Source: Vampirovibrio chlorellavorus (GTDB lineage: Bacteria; Cyanobacteriota; Vampirovibrionia; Vampirovibrionales; Vampirovibrionaceae). From it: DNA of 64,000 nucleotides. The notes below the pieces were generated by a model, which had not been told where the DNA came from, did not search any database, and saw only the letters and a list, made by a program, of their open reading frames with translations. Of the stretch, positions 17,424-26,408 are shown piece by piece (the first letter of the stretch is position 1; each line of letters begins with the position of its first letter). The stretch spans positions 62,001-126,000 of the forward strand of contig LAPX01000004.1 of the NCBI GenBank assembly GCA_001858525.1, read 5' to 3'. The translations under genes were made by a program, and so were the position numbers.

Positions 17424-18730
17424 CGGCGGGCTAACCTCGCTTCTAATTTTTCACTCAGGAGACGGCTCATCAGGACAAAGAAGAGCCAGAAAACAACGCT
17501 GACAGCCACCAACCAGCCAGCCCAAGGCATAACCGTCTGAGCATTGAGGATGGGGAGGCTTTGCAGAACGGTTTTGCCGTTCGCAGGGGGCAGCATCACG
17601 TATTTTTCAATCGCAATGGAAAAGATATTGATCAAGGAAAGCGGAATCAGGAACTTCCAGCTAAAGCCCATCAACTGATCCGGCTTCAAGCGAGGCAAAG
17701 TACCCCGAATCCACATGGCCAGGAAGATGAAGGCATAAGTTTTAAGAATGAACCAGAACAACATCTCGATTTGCAGGGCCAACTGGGTCAACCCCGTCAT
17801 CTGGGCGGGCTCCTGACCAGAAATGAGGGACAGGACAAACGGACCAAACGGACTGTAGTAGCCACCCATGAAGAAGGCTGCCGTAAAGGCGCTCATGGCA
17901 AACAAAGAGGCGTACTCAGCCAGGAAGAACAAGGCGAACTTCATACCGGAGTATTCCGTGTTGTAACCACTGACCAACTCACTTTCAGCTTCCGGCAAGT
18001 CAAAGGGAATCCGGTTCACTTCAGCCAGGGCAGACACAAAGAAAATCACCAGACTGAGCGGCGTTAACAGAATGCCGTACCAGTTCCAGAATCCACCTTG
18101 CTGGGCCTGAACAATTTGACCGATGTTCATGGTTCCGGTAAACAAAACCACCGCCAACACAGCCATCACCAAGGGAATTTCGTAACTGATGGCCTGTGCC
18201 GCGCTCCGCATACCCCCCAACAGGGAGTATTTGTTGTTGGAGGCCCAACCGGCCAATACGATGCCTACCACCGAAATGGAAGAGATGGCAAAAACGAATA
18301 AAGCACCCGCAGGCAAGGCCACGGCCAACAACTGATCCGTAAAGGGAATCAGGCCGAAAAACACAAACGCCGGCAAAAAGAAGATGGCAGGGGCGATGGT
18401 AAACAGGAACTTATCCTGACCATCCACCATAATGTCTTCTTTAAACAACAGCTTAAAGGCGTCGGCAAAGGTTTGCAGGGTACCCCAGGGGCCAACCCGG
18501 TTGGGGCCTTTCCGCTGAGTCATCCAGGCCAGAACCTTACGTTCCATTAAAACCAGGAACGTTACAGAGGTGATACCAGCAGTGGCAATGAGGGTGAAGA
18601 TAATCACCGCCCATAAAATCAACAATACCGGGCCAAAATCATTCCAGTTCATCTGCAAGCCCAATAGGTTGGTGAGCTGGTTCAGAATCTGGGGCAGCCA
18701 GGCTGGATAATCGGGGGGAGTCTGGAACAT
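17420..18730 (-). CDS. nuoH: NADH-quinone oxidoreductase subunit H
   Basis: The membrane subunit that forms most of the quinone pocket of complex I, 436 aa, somewhat long because of an N-terminal extension and a long C-terminal helix with a basic end. Recognisable segments: ERKVLAWMTQRKGPNRVGPWGTLQTFADAFKLLFKED, WASNNKYSLLGGMRSAAQAISYEIPL, and EVNRIPFDLPEAESELVSGYNTEYSGMKFALFFLAEY. The start follows the nuoD stop directly (TAA then ATG) and a perfect GGAGG lies in the end of nuoD. Confidence 0.97.
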   Translation of the reverse strand: MFQTPPDYPAWLPQILNQLTNLLGLQMNWNDFGPVLLILWAVIIFTLIATAGITSVTFLVLMERKVLAWMTQRKGPNRVGPWGTLQTFADAFKLLFKEDIMVDGQDKFLFTIAPAIFFLPAFVFFGLIPFTDQLLAVALPAGALFVFAISSISVVGIVLAGWASNNKYSLLGGMRSAAQAISYEIPLVMAVLAVVLFTGTMNIGQIVQAQQGGFWNWYGILLTPLSLVIFFVSALAEVNRIPFDLPEAESELVSGYNTEYSGMKFALFFLAEYASLFAMSAFTAAFFMGGYYSPFGPFVLSLISGQEPAQMTGLTQLALQIEMLFWFILKTYAFIFLAMWIRGTLPRLKPDQLMGFSWKFLIPLSLINIFSIAIEKYVMLPPANGKTVLQSLPILNAQTVMPWAGWLVAVSVVFWLFFVLMSRLLSEKLEARLARR

Positions 18731-19981
18731 TTAGCGATCAACCTCCGGCAAAATTACATCCAGGCTACCAAAGATAGCCATCAAATCTGGGTACAGGTTA
18801 CCAATCATCAGCTCAGGCAGCACGGACAAGTTGGAAAAAGAAGCCCCACGCCACTTCATCCGATATGCCTTGGGCGTTCCGTCACTAATCATGTAGCAGG
18901 CCAGCATGCCCCGAGGAGACTCGCAAGCGCTAAAGGCTTCGCCAGCCACCGGCTTGTAAGTCATCAAGTTGATTTTCTGACCCTGGGTCTGCCAGTCAAA
19001 GTCAATGTCAGGAATAGCCTTGGGATCTTCGCCCTTTTCTTTGGCCGCCTGACGAGCCGCTTCGATCTCGGCCTGTTTGTTAATGATGTTCTGGGTATCG
19101 CCACCGGGGATTTTATCCAGACACTGCTCGATGATACGGCAAGATTCCCGCATCTCAGCCATACGCACCAGGTAACGATCGTAAACATCCCCGTGTTTGC
19201 CCAAGGGAACATCAAATTCCACTTCATCGTAGCAGGCATAGGGATTGGTTTTACGTAAATCCTGAGGGATACCGGCAGCCCGTATGCTTGGACCAGTCAC
19301 GCCGTACTTCAGGCAAGTTTCCATATCCATTTTGCCAATACCCACCGTTCTATCCAGAATAATGGGGTTTTGGGTCACGATGGACTCATACTCATCAATG
19401 ATAGAGGGCATTTTACGCACGAAATCCCGGCAATGGGCAATCCAGCCCGGGGGCAGATCGGCATTCACCCCGCCAAAGCGGTAGTAGTTGTACATCATAC
19501 GAGCACCGGTCAAATCTTCAAACAGCTTGAAGACTTCTTCCCGCTCCCGAAACGCGTAAAACAAGGGGCTGGTGGCACCCAAATCGAGCAAGAACGTACC
19601 AAACCACAGCAAGTGAGAAGTGATCCGGTTCAACTCCATCGTGATCATGCGGATATAGTGAACCCGCTTGGGCACCTTCAGGTTGGAAATGCGCTCAATG
19701 GCAGTTACAAATACAAAGTGGTCGTAGAAAGAAGAAAGGTACTCCACCCGATCCAGAGTCGGCTGATACTGGAAGTAGGAGCGCGATTCGGCCATTTTTT
19801 CTTTACTGCGGTGAAGGTAGCCAATGATGGGCTCCATATCCTTCACCACTTCACCGTTCAGCGTGGTAACCAAACGCAATACACCGTGAGTACTGGGATG
19901 CTGGGGGCCAATATTGATAACAAGGTCTTCAGTCTTTAGACCCTGCTCGGTATGCACCCCTGGAATTTCTGAAATTGTCAT
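18731..19981 (-). CDS. nuoD: NADH-quinone oxidoreductase subunit D
   Basis: The 49-kDa subunit of complex I, which shapes the quinone-binding site together with NuoB, 416 aa. The N-terminal NIGPQHPSTHGVLR with the quinone-facing histidines is present, followed by GYLHRSKEKMAESRSYFQYQPTLDRVEYL and the RTVGIGKMDMETCLKYGVTGPSIRAAG block. An insertion of about 39 residues (298-336), rich in Ala, Lys and Glu and including EIEAARQAAKEKGEDPKA, precedes the conserved EAFSACESPRGMLACYMISDG. This makes the protein longer than usual. It is separate from nuoC, unlike the fused nuoCD of enterobacteria. Confidence 0.97.
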   Translation of the reverse strand: MTISEIPGVHTEQGLKTEDLVINIGPQHPSTHGVLRLVTTLNGEVVKDMEPIIGYLHRSKEKMAESRSYFQYQPTLDRVEYLSSFYDHFVFVTAIERISNLKVPKRVHYIRMITMELNRITSHLLWFGTFLLDLGATSPLFYAFREREEVFKLFEDLTGARMMYNYYRFGGVNADLPPGWIAHCRDFVRKMPSIIDEYESIVTQNPIILDRTVGIGKMDMETCLKYGVTGPSIRAAGIPQDLRKTNPYACYDEVEFDVPLGKHGDVYDRYLVRMAEMRESCRIIEQCLDKIPGGDTQNIINKQAEIEAARQAAKEKGEDPKAIPDIDFDWQTQGQKINLMTYKPVAGEAFSACESPRGMLACYMISDGTPKAYRMKWRGASFSNLSVLPELMIGNLYPDLMAIFGSLDVILPEVDR

Positions 19982-19995
19982 ATCGTCAGCTGTCC

Positions 19996-20535
19996 TTACC
20001 GTTCATTCCAGACCAGACGGGGGTCATTCACTTTATAATCCTTGCGTAACGGATGCCCCAACCAGTCATTGGGCATTAAAATACGGGTCAGGTTGGTGTG
20101 CCCGTCGTAATGAATACCCAACAAATCGTAGGATTCGCGCTCGTGCCAGTCAGCGGCATGCCAGATCGGCATCAAACTGGGAGAATGCTCATTCTCGGCA
20201 GTGACCTTCAGGCACAAATACTGAAAAGTCTTGGTGGAGTAGAGGTGATACACAGACTCCAGACGGTCTTTCCAATCTACCCCGGTGCAAGACATGAGCA
20301 AATCAAATTGCCCTTGATCGCGAATCACTTCGGCTGCTTTCAGCAAATCCGCGCAAGACACATCAATCATCTCAGTACCCATGGCGTCGTTGCCCAGGTG
20401 CTTGACCGGAATCTTTAATTTTTCGAGGAGTTGACCAACTTTGCCCGCAGGAATGGGCGCAGGCTCTGCATCCGCGGGAGCGGCTGCCTTAGCGACCGGC
20501 TCTTTGCTGCTGTTCTCTTTCTGCTCTTCGCTCAT
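19996..20535 (-). CDS. nuoC: NADH-quinone oxidoreductase subunit C
   Basis: The 30-kDa subunit of the complex I peripheral arm, 179 aa. The family core is clear from about residue 35 on, ending with [42 protein letters not shown]. The first 30 residues are a low-complexity Ala/Pro/Glu stretch. The start overlaps the end of nuoB by 47 bp, a long overlap. I see no later start codon that keeps the domain, so the overlap is probably real. Confidence 0.95.
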   Translation of the reverse strand: MSEEQKENSSKEPVAKAAAPADAEPAPIPAGKVGQLLEKLKIPVKHLGNDAMGTEMIDVSCADLLKAAEVIRDQGQFDLLMSCTGVDWKDRLESVYHLYSTKTFQYLCLKVTAENEHSPSLMPIWHAADWHERESYDLLGIHYDGHTNLTRILMPNDWLGHPLRKDYKVNDPRLVWNER

Positions 20536-21217
20536 GGCGGTACTTCACATTTCCTCTGACTAACGGTATTTTGCCTTCAGCTTGCAGCTCATCCACCGGA
20601 TAAGCATACTTCTGGACACCCCATTTGACATTGGGCTGACCCGACTTGGGCAACAAAACTTCTCCGGGACCGATTTCCACCCGAGGGGTGTGCTCGGCGG
20701 CCCGTTTTTTACGATCCACGATGGACTCGGTACGAATTTGCTTTTGCAGCTGAATCAGTGCATCCAGCAAGGCTTCCGGACGAGGGGGGCAACCCGGCAC
20801 GTACACATTGACCGGGATCAAGCGATCCACGCCACGCACCACCGAATAAGAGTCATTCTCGTACATCCCGCCAGTAACTGTGCAGGCACCCATGGCGATG
20901 ACATACTTGGGTTCTGGCATTTGCTCATACAAACGCACCAAAGCGGGCGCCATTTTGTGGGTAATGGTCCCTGCGGTAATAATCAGATCGGACTGCCGGG
21001 GGGTAGCCCGGAAAACTTCAGACCCGAAGCGAGAAATATCGTGCTTGGAAGCCCCTACGGTCATCATCTCAATGCCACAGCAGGAGGTGGCAAAGGTCAT
21101 GGGCCAGACCGAGTTAGAGCGTGCCCAGTTGTAGACCGTATCAATGGTCGTAACCATAATGCCAGAACTTTCCAGCAGGTCCTGAAGCCCAGTTACAACG
21201 GTTTCTGTTAAAGACAT
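20489..21217 (-). CDS. nuoB: NADH-quinone oxidoreductase subunit B (N2 cluster)
   Basis: Carries the terminal [4Fe-4S] cluster N2 that reduces quinone. It is 242 aa. All four ligands are visible: the tandem cysteines in SCCGIEMM, the one in [10 protein letters not shown] and the one in [11 protein letters not shown]. After the core there is a basic extension of about 70 residues ending in [16 protein letters not shown] start at the ATG 21217 because GGAGGT lies just upstream. An upstream TTG would overlap nuoA and lacks a ribosome site. The 3' end runs 47 bp into nuoC. Confidence 0.96.
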   Translation of the reverse strand: MSLTETVVTGLQDLLESSGIMVTTIDTVYNWARSNSVWPMTFATSCCGIEMMTVGASKHDISRFGSEVFRATPRQSDLIITAGTITHKMAPALVRLYEQMPEPKYVIAMGACTVTGGMYENDSYSVVRGVDRLIPVNVYVPGCPPRPEALLDALIQLQKQIRTESIVDRKKRAAEHTPRVEIGPGEVLLPKSGQPNVKWGVQKYAYPVDELQAEGKIPLVRGNVKYRHERRAEREQQQRAGR

Positions 21218-21239
21218 ACAGAAATAACCTCCGTCCTTC

Positions 21240-21611
21240 TTACTGCCACCTGAGGGCGTCACGCTTCCAGGCGTAAACCAGGCCCAGCATCAGGATTCCG
21301 ATAAAAATAAACATTTCAACAATAGGGAACAAGCCCATGGTCTGGGTCAAGCGCTCAAAAGCGACTGCCCAGGGAAACAAAAAGACGGTCTCGATGTCAA
21401 ACAAGATGAACAACAAGGCGTACATGTAGAATTTGACGTCGAACTGAACGTGAGAATCGCCAAAAGGGGTCATCCCGGACTCGTAAGTGGTGTACTTCAA
21501 GCGGGTGGGATATTTGACCTGAACAATCTGGGAGATTCCCATCATCAGGAAAGGGGTAATGGCCGCCAGTAACAGCAGCAAAAGCAACATGGAATAACCG
21601 GTTAAATGCAT
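21240..21611 (-). CDS. nuoA: NADH-quinone oxidoreductase subunit A
   Basis: First gene of the nuo operon, a three-helix subunit of 123 aa that joins the membrane and peripheral arms. The loop [44 protein letters not shown] contains the conserved YESG and the acidic FDIE. The operon promoter must lie in the gap before it, which is shared with the divergent TPR gene. I found no clear -35/-10 pair. Confidence 0.96.
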   Translation of the reverse strand: MHLTGYSMLLLLLLLAAITPFLMMGISQIVQVKYPTRLKYTTYESGMTPFGDSHVQFDVKFYMYALLFILFDIETVFLFPWAVAFERLTQTMGLFPIVEMFIFIGILMLGLVYAWKRDALRWQ

Positions 21612-21855
21612 GGCCTTGTCTCGTTCGTCTCTTCTATATAAATACGGTCCAAACTATGGGCAAAGCGCTCAGTGAGAGGGGGTGGGGCTTGGCTCAGACA
21701 ATGACTGATAAGGAATTTGACTCACCCGGCTGATTTACAATCCATAAACCAGTATCATTTAAAAATAAACTGTGGAACAAGTCAAAGTTTAATGACAGAT
21801 TTTGGACACCTTGATGATACCACCATTTTTGGCCAAACGGGGAGGCCCATTTTCT

Positions 21856-23628
21856 TTGATCTCCGCCATGCCCAGCGCAACCCTTTTGATTTCCGGACTG
21901 AGCCTGAGTGCGCTGACGCTGCTTCCAGCCTATAGCGAGAGCGCTTTGGATAAAGCGGCACAGCTTTTGCAAGACGGGCGCTCCACGTCGGCGGCAGCCA
22001 TTTATCAGGAATACCTGAAAGCTCATCCCAGGGACTTGAACGCCCAGCTTGCCATGGCCAACATTGCCATTCGCCAGTTCGATTACCCCAAGGCCAAGTC
22101 CATACTGGAGCAAACGCTGGCCCAGCACCCGGGTTCCGCAGAAACAGCCGCCACGCTAGGCCATTTGTTTCAGCTTTGGCAAAACGCCCCCAACGGGAAA
22201 CTGGCCGACAATACCCGGGATTATCAAGCCCTGGCCGAAGAGCATTTTAAGCAGGCCCTGAGCCTGAACCCGCAAAGCCCCCTGGTGCTGAGTTATACAG
22301 CGGAATGGAGCCTGCAAAAAAACGATCTCATCACCGCAGAACAAAGTCTGCAAAAGGCCTTGCAACTTCGTCCCACGTTTATACCTGCCTTTCAGGGGTT
22401 GACCCGGTTTTACATTAAGGTCAGGGACATTCCCCGGGCCAAGGATACCGTTTTGCACGCCACGGAACTGGACCCATTGGATGCCATGAACTACTACTTA
22501 ACCGCCCAACTCCTCGCCATGGCCAACCGTCCGGCGGAAGCGGTGAAATACGCCACCAAATCGGAGCAACTGGATTACGGACGTATGCCAGAGCGGGATT
22601 ATTTGCTGGCCACCCAGTATGAAAAACTGGGAGAAACGCCCAATGCCGTGCAATACTACGAAACCTTGACCCGATACACTCCCCGGGACTCACAGGTCTG
22701 GCTCAAGCTGGGGGAACTCTATGAACTGACCAATCAGCAAAAACAAAGCCTGAATGCCTTTCAAAAAGCCCTGGGCCTCAAGCCGGATATTCTCAATGGC
22801 TTGTACGATGAAGCCCGACAAAATACCCGGCTGGAAAAAATCGAGGTGGCCTGCAAACAGTGGCGACGGCTGCTGAACATTCGGGTCAACGATGCGGCCA
22901 CCGTGGAAGAAGGGCTGAGTGCCCTGGCCGGTCTACATTACCTGAATTACTTTTACCGGCCCAATCAACCGGATACCAATGCCGAAAGCGATCTCCGACG
23001 AGTGGAAGAAGCGCTGGAGCAAAATCCGGATCAACCCAATCGCCAGCTGGATCGGTTGAAATTACTGATAGCCCGGCAAGGCACTCTCTCAGAGGACCGG
23101 CGTCAAGATCTGCTGGTGATGAGTAAAGTGAATGACGATGCCGTGGCCGGTGAAGCCGCCTTTTTAGTGGGCGATTTAAAAACTGCCCATGAACGGCTGG
23201 AAGGCGTGGATGGCTTATCAGAGCAAGAATACGCCCGCCTGGCCGATCGACTCTTTCTGGCCCAGGAGTTGCAATTCTCCAAGGTTTTCTATCAGCGGGC
23301 CAGCCAACTGAATGCAGACGCAGGTTACCAAACGGCCATCAAACGCATTCAGAGCAAACAGGCCTTGGCCGCCCAAAAAGCGGATGAAGGAACGTTGGCC
23401 TTCTCTGAAAAAAACTATGAAGCGGCCAGTTTGAAATACCAGGAGGCTGCCCGCATCTATCAGCAGTGGGACAACATTTACCTGAAACTGGGGGATACTT
23501 ACGAGAAACTGAAAAAATGGCCAGAGGCCAAAGCGGCCTATGATATGGCCATTCAACTCAGTCCCGGGCTTATGAGTTCTCAGGGGTTTGCCAAAAACTA
23601 TACCCGCATCGCAAAGAAAGTTCGGTAA
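21856..23628 (+). CDS. Exported tetratricopeptide-repeat protein
   Basis: A 590-aa protein with a probable signal peptide (MPSATLLISGLSLSALTLLPAYSES) and about ten or more TPR-like helical pairs, interrupted by a less regular middle (about 330-470). Typical repeats read AAAIYQEYLKAHPRDLNAQLAMA and KWPEAKAAYDMAIQLSPG. It probably acts as a scaffold in the periplasm or at the envelope. The start is a choice: TTG at 21856 has GGGGAGG 10 bp upstream, the ATG at 21868 has none well placed, and an upstream TTG at 21802 would put extra residues before the signal peptide. It is divergent from the nuo operon and has its own terminator. Confidence 0.8.
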   Translation: MISAMPSATLLISGLSLSALTLLPAYSESALDKAAQLLQDGRSTSAAAIYQEYLKAHPRDLNAQLAMANIAIRQFDYPKAKSILEQTLAQHPGSAETAATLGHLFQLWQNAPNGKLADNTRDYQALAEEHFKQALSLNPQSPLVLSYTAEWSLQKNDLITAEQSLQKALQLRPTFIPAFQGLTRFYIKVRDIPRAKDTVLHATELDPLDAMNYYLTAQLLAMANRPAEAVKYATKSEQLDYGRMPERDYLLATQYEKLGETPNAVQYYETLTRYTPRDSQVWLKLGELYELTNQQKQSLNAFQKALGLKPDILNGLYDEARQNTRLEKIEVACKQWRRLLNIRVNDAATVEEGLSALAGLHYLNYFYRPNQPDTNAESDLRRVEEALEQNPDQPNRQLDRLKLLIARQGTLSEDRRQDLLVMSKVNDDAVAGEAAFLVGDLKTAHERLEGVDGLSEQEYARLADRLFLAQELQFSKVFYQRASQLNADAGYQTAIKRIQSKQALAAQKADEGTLAFSEKNYEAASLKYQEAARIYQQWDNIYLKLGDTYEKLKKWPEAKAAYDMAIQLSPGLMSSQGFAKNYTRIAKKVR

Positions 23629-23724
23629 CCCCATCCTGCTAAAGTAGCGAAAGCAGCTATAGAGAAGACATCGAACGCTTTGCCCAGGGTTCTTCATTTC
23701 TATTTATAAACGTCGCTTTTACCA

Positions 23725-23758
23725 GCAAAAGGCCTGTCCTGCGGGTCTTTTGCCTTTG
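23725..23758 (+). terminator. Probable terminator after TPR gene
   Basis: GCAAAAG at 23725-23731 pairs with CTTTTGC at 23747-23753 around an imperfect inner stem, followed by CTTTG and a T-rich stretch. It lies about 100 bp after the TPR stop codon. Confidence 0.55.
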
Positions 23759-24105
23759 TAAATTCATTTTTACCATTCTGACAGACAATCTCGACCTTAA
23801 ATTTGTTTTTATTACTGTATAAGTTCTGAGTGTGGGCATTATCGAGCGATTGCCGTTAACAATGAGAGAGAGGAGTCTTCAACCGCATCAAGCACTGTTC
23901 CCTTGTGGAATACAGCCGCTTCAGCCCGAACGATGCCCAATGCCATCAATCGGTGAGTCCTCAGTCATTAAGTAATGAGAGAAAGGAGAGACGGGTAGAA
24001 CTGTAGATTAAAGAGAGAGAGGCAATTACCGAATACGCGCAAATTGAAACGGAGGAACGAAAGAAGAAAACTGATTTATATTGAATCGTCCCAATTATAA
24101 AATCG
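23759..24105. other. Gene-poor gap with repeated purine-rich elements
   Basis: The gap holds two near-copies of an AATGAGAGARAGGAG element, at 23861-23875 and 23973-23987, plus a third purine run (AAAGAGAGAGAGG) near 24012 and a GGAGGAACG near 24050. Each copy looks like a start codon fused to a ribosome site. The first opens a 37-codon frame (23862-23975) whose stop overlaps the ATG of the second copy, which stops after seven codons. No product is recognisable. Confidence 0.35.
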
Positions 24106-24150
24106 AAAAGCCTCTGATGAAGCCACCATGGCGCTCAGGGGCTTTTTGTT
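24106..24150. terminator. Bidirectional terminator before motB 3' end
   Basis: AAAAGCC-TCTGA and TCAG-GGGCTTTTT form an interrupted stem of about 11 bp with a 17-base loop, with T-rich flanks on both strands. It would end the motAB transcript on the minus strand and any plus-strand transcript from the gap. Confidence 0.65.
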
Positions 24151-24186
24151 CGTGCCTGAAATTCGCTAATTATTTTTACGTAATCG

Positions 24187-25410
24187 CTAATGAGAGGTTG
24201 AATGACTGCCCGGATCGGCCGAAGGCTTAACCACCTTACCGGGCGATGATTTCACATCCACCAGAACCGGGACAATTTTTACATCCCCCTGAACCGGCTT
24301 GGTCTTGGGCACCAGAATTTTCTCGGTACCATCGGGCTCCTTGATAATGATTTTAACCGGCCCTGAGGGCGGGGAGCCTGCCACTGGCGCGGGCAAAACA
24401 GGCAGCACAGTTTGGGGCTTTTCCGGGCCATCGGAAACACTTTTGACAATCTGTTGCTCGCCCATAAATTGAGTTCGGGGATTCAGGACATTACTCATCT
24501 TCTCGTTGTAGACAATAATATCCACCCGCCGGTTACGAGCCCGACCCTCTACGGTGGCGTTATTGGAAATGGGTTGCGTATCGCCGTAACCAACCGCCAC
24601 CATGGAGGAAGCGTTGAATTGATGCCTGCCAATAAAAAAACGAACCACGCTGCTGGAACGGGCGCAAGACAATTCCCAGTTCGAGGGGAACTGGGAACTG
24701 GCAATGGGCTGCTTATCCGTATGCCCTTCTATGTGGATGCGATGGGTATCGAATTTTTTAAGCCGAGCGGCCACCTTGTCCAGAAATTTGTAGGCAAAAG
24801 GCCGCAGGGTAGACTCCCCCGGACCAAACAGCAAACGGCTGTCAAAACTAATGCGAATGCCTCGCTCCTGAACCGAAACCTCAATTTGCCGCAGAGGAGC
24901 CTGGCTCTCTTCCGTGCCCGGTGGGCCTGCCTCCACGGGCTTTGAATTCTGGCCCTGTCCACCGGCCCCATTTTGTCCTTGTCCACCCGGCTCATTCTGA
25001 TTACCGCCCGCGCCCACCGTCAGGCTTTTTATTTCATGGTTGGCATCTTTCAAATCGCTGGTCAAATCATCCACCAGCTTTTGGGTGGAACGAACCTCGC
25101 CAGGCTGATAAGTCATGCTGTCAAATTTGCCGACCACCCCAGGACCTGCACCCTTTTCCTGACTGAGCGGATCCGGATTTTTATTGGGTGGGCTTTGACC
25201 TTGCAAAACACTTTTAATCCCACTCATGATGCTTTGCTCTTCAAAGCCTTCCCGAATGGCCGCGCTGATATCCTTGAGCTTGGCCGCGTCCGTCTGAGCC
25301 ATGGCGTACAAGGCCGTAAACGTGGCGAACAGCAGGGTCATGAAATCGGCGTAGGAAACCAGCCACCGCTCCAGGTTTTCATGCTCAGGATGCTTGTGCT
25401 TTTTTGCCAT
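24187..25410 (-). CDS. motB: MotB-like flagellar stator protein (OmpA family)
   Basis: The stator subunit that anchors the motor to peptidoglycan. It is 407 aa. Near the N-terminus ERWLVSYADFMTLLFATFTALYAMA is the single membrane helix with the ion-binding aspartate D22. A linker rich in Gly, Gln and Asn (about 130-165) leads to an OmpA/MotB peptidoglycan-binding domain (about 175-302: IHIEGHTDKQPI, NWELSCARSSSVVRFF, GYGDTQPISNN, RARNRRVDIIVYN). A further 105 residues (303-407), Pro/Val/Lys-rich, follow the domain and are not usual for MotB. It is downstream of motA. No other flagellar gene is in the window. Confidence 0.9.
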   Translation of the reverse strand: MAKKHKHPEHENLERWLVSYADFMTLLFATFTALYAMAQTDAAKLKDISAAIREGFEEQSIMSGIKSVLQGQSPPNKNPDPLSQEKGAGPGVVGKFDSMTYQPGEVRSTQKLVDDLTSDLKDANHEIKSLTVGAGGNQNEPGGQGQNGAGGQGQNSKPVEAGPPGTEESQAPLRQIEVSVQERGIRISFDSRLLFGPGESTLRPFAYKFLDKVAARLKKFDTHRIHIEGHTDKQPIASSQFPSNWELSCARSSSVVRFFIGRHQFNASSMVAVGYGDTQPISNNATVEGRARNRRVDIIVYNEKMSNVLNPRTQFMGEQQIVKSVSDGPEKPQTVLPVLPAPVAGSPPSGPVKIIIKEPDGTEKILVPKTKPVQGDVKIVPVLVDVKSSPGKVVKPSADPGSHSTSH

Positions 25411-25468
25411 GCCAACTTAAAAACCTATCTTTGCGCAGCCGGATAGTTCCTATCCTTCATGACCGGGC

Positions 25469-26266
25469 CTAACCTTCATGACCGGCGGCGTCTTTGTGGC
25501 CACCCTCATGCCCATGCATAAATACCTTCAGTTTCTCGGAGATAAAGCTGGGACTTTCCCCAGCCTGAATGGACAAAATGCCTTCCAGCATCATGGCCCG
25601 GGTCATAATGGTTTGCCGACGGTTGCCTTTTAATTTACCGCCCAAAGGGATAAACAGCAGGTTGGCTCCCGCTACGCCGTATACGGTTGCTACGAAGGCC
25701 ACGGCAATCCCACCGCCCAATTTACTGGGATCGTTCAGGTTCTGCATTACGTGAATCAAACCCAGCACCGCCCCGATAATCCCTACCGTGGGCGCATAAG
25801 CTCCACAACCTTCCCAGACCTTGGAGGCATGCCCCACCGATTCTTCATAGTGGTGCAACTCGGTTTCCAATAATTCCCGCAGCAATTGAGGGTCGGTGCC
25901 ATCAGTCATCAGCTCCAGGCCTTTTTTCAAAAAAGGATCTTCAATGGAGGCGATTTCATTTTGTAGGGCCAAAATACCTTCTTTACGGGCTTTCAAGGCC
26001 ATGTTCACGATCAACTCAGCCACTTCCCCCGGTTTTTCCTTCACCCCCAAAAAAATGATGGGCAAGTCTTTAACCGCATTCACCAAATCCACCTGGGGCG
26101 ATTGCAGCAAAATAGCCCCCAACATACCCCCAAACACAATAATAAAAGCAGTAGGCTGCACAATAGCGGAAAGAGGCAAACCTTCTAGTACAGCACCGCC
26201 GAATACAGCGGCCATGCCTAAGGCTAATCCAAGAATCGAAGTGATTTCCACAGGTCGCTGAACCAC
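25469..26266 (-). CDS. motA: MotA-like flagellar stator protein
   Basis: The four-helix channel subunit of the stator, 265 aa. It has SILGLALGMAAVFGGAVLEG and an inward helix pair, then the cytoplasmic loop (about 90-150), then the conserved block WEGCGAYAPTVGIIGAVLGLIHVMQNLNDPSKLGGGIAVAFVATVYGVAGANLLFIPLGGKLK, typical of MotA/PomA. The C-terminus is His-rich (HGHEGGHKDAAGHEG). The start is GTG without an obvious ribosome site. It is 58 bp upstream of motB and surely co-transcribed. Confidence 0.92.
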   Translation of the reverse strand: MVQRPVEITSILGLALGMAAVFGGAVLEGLPLSAIVQPTAFIIVFGGMLGAILLQSPQVDLVNAVKDLPIIFLGVKEKPGEVAELIVNMALKARKEGILALQNEIASIEDPFLKKGLELMTDGTDPQLLRELLETELHHYEESVGHASKVWEGCGAYAPTVGIIGAVLGLIHVMQNLNDPSKLGGGIAVAFVATVYGVAGANLLFIPLGGKLKGNRRQTIMTRAMMLEGILSIQAGESPSFISEKLKVFMHGHEGGHKDAAGHEG

Positions 26267-26408
26267 CGATGATTTGTTGCACTACCAGGTTATTATATGT
26301 TTTTGAATATCTTTAAACAAACAAAAGGCACTAATATCATGTGCTTGTAGGAGATTTTGAGCCCGTTACCTTCCAGTAAATCCCCTCAACAATGACTTGG
26401 ATAGTCTC

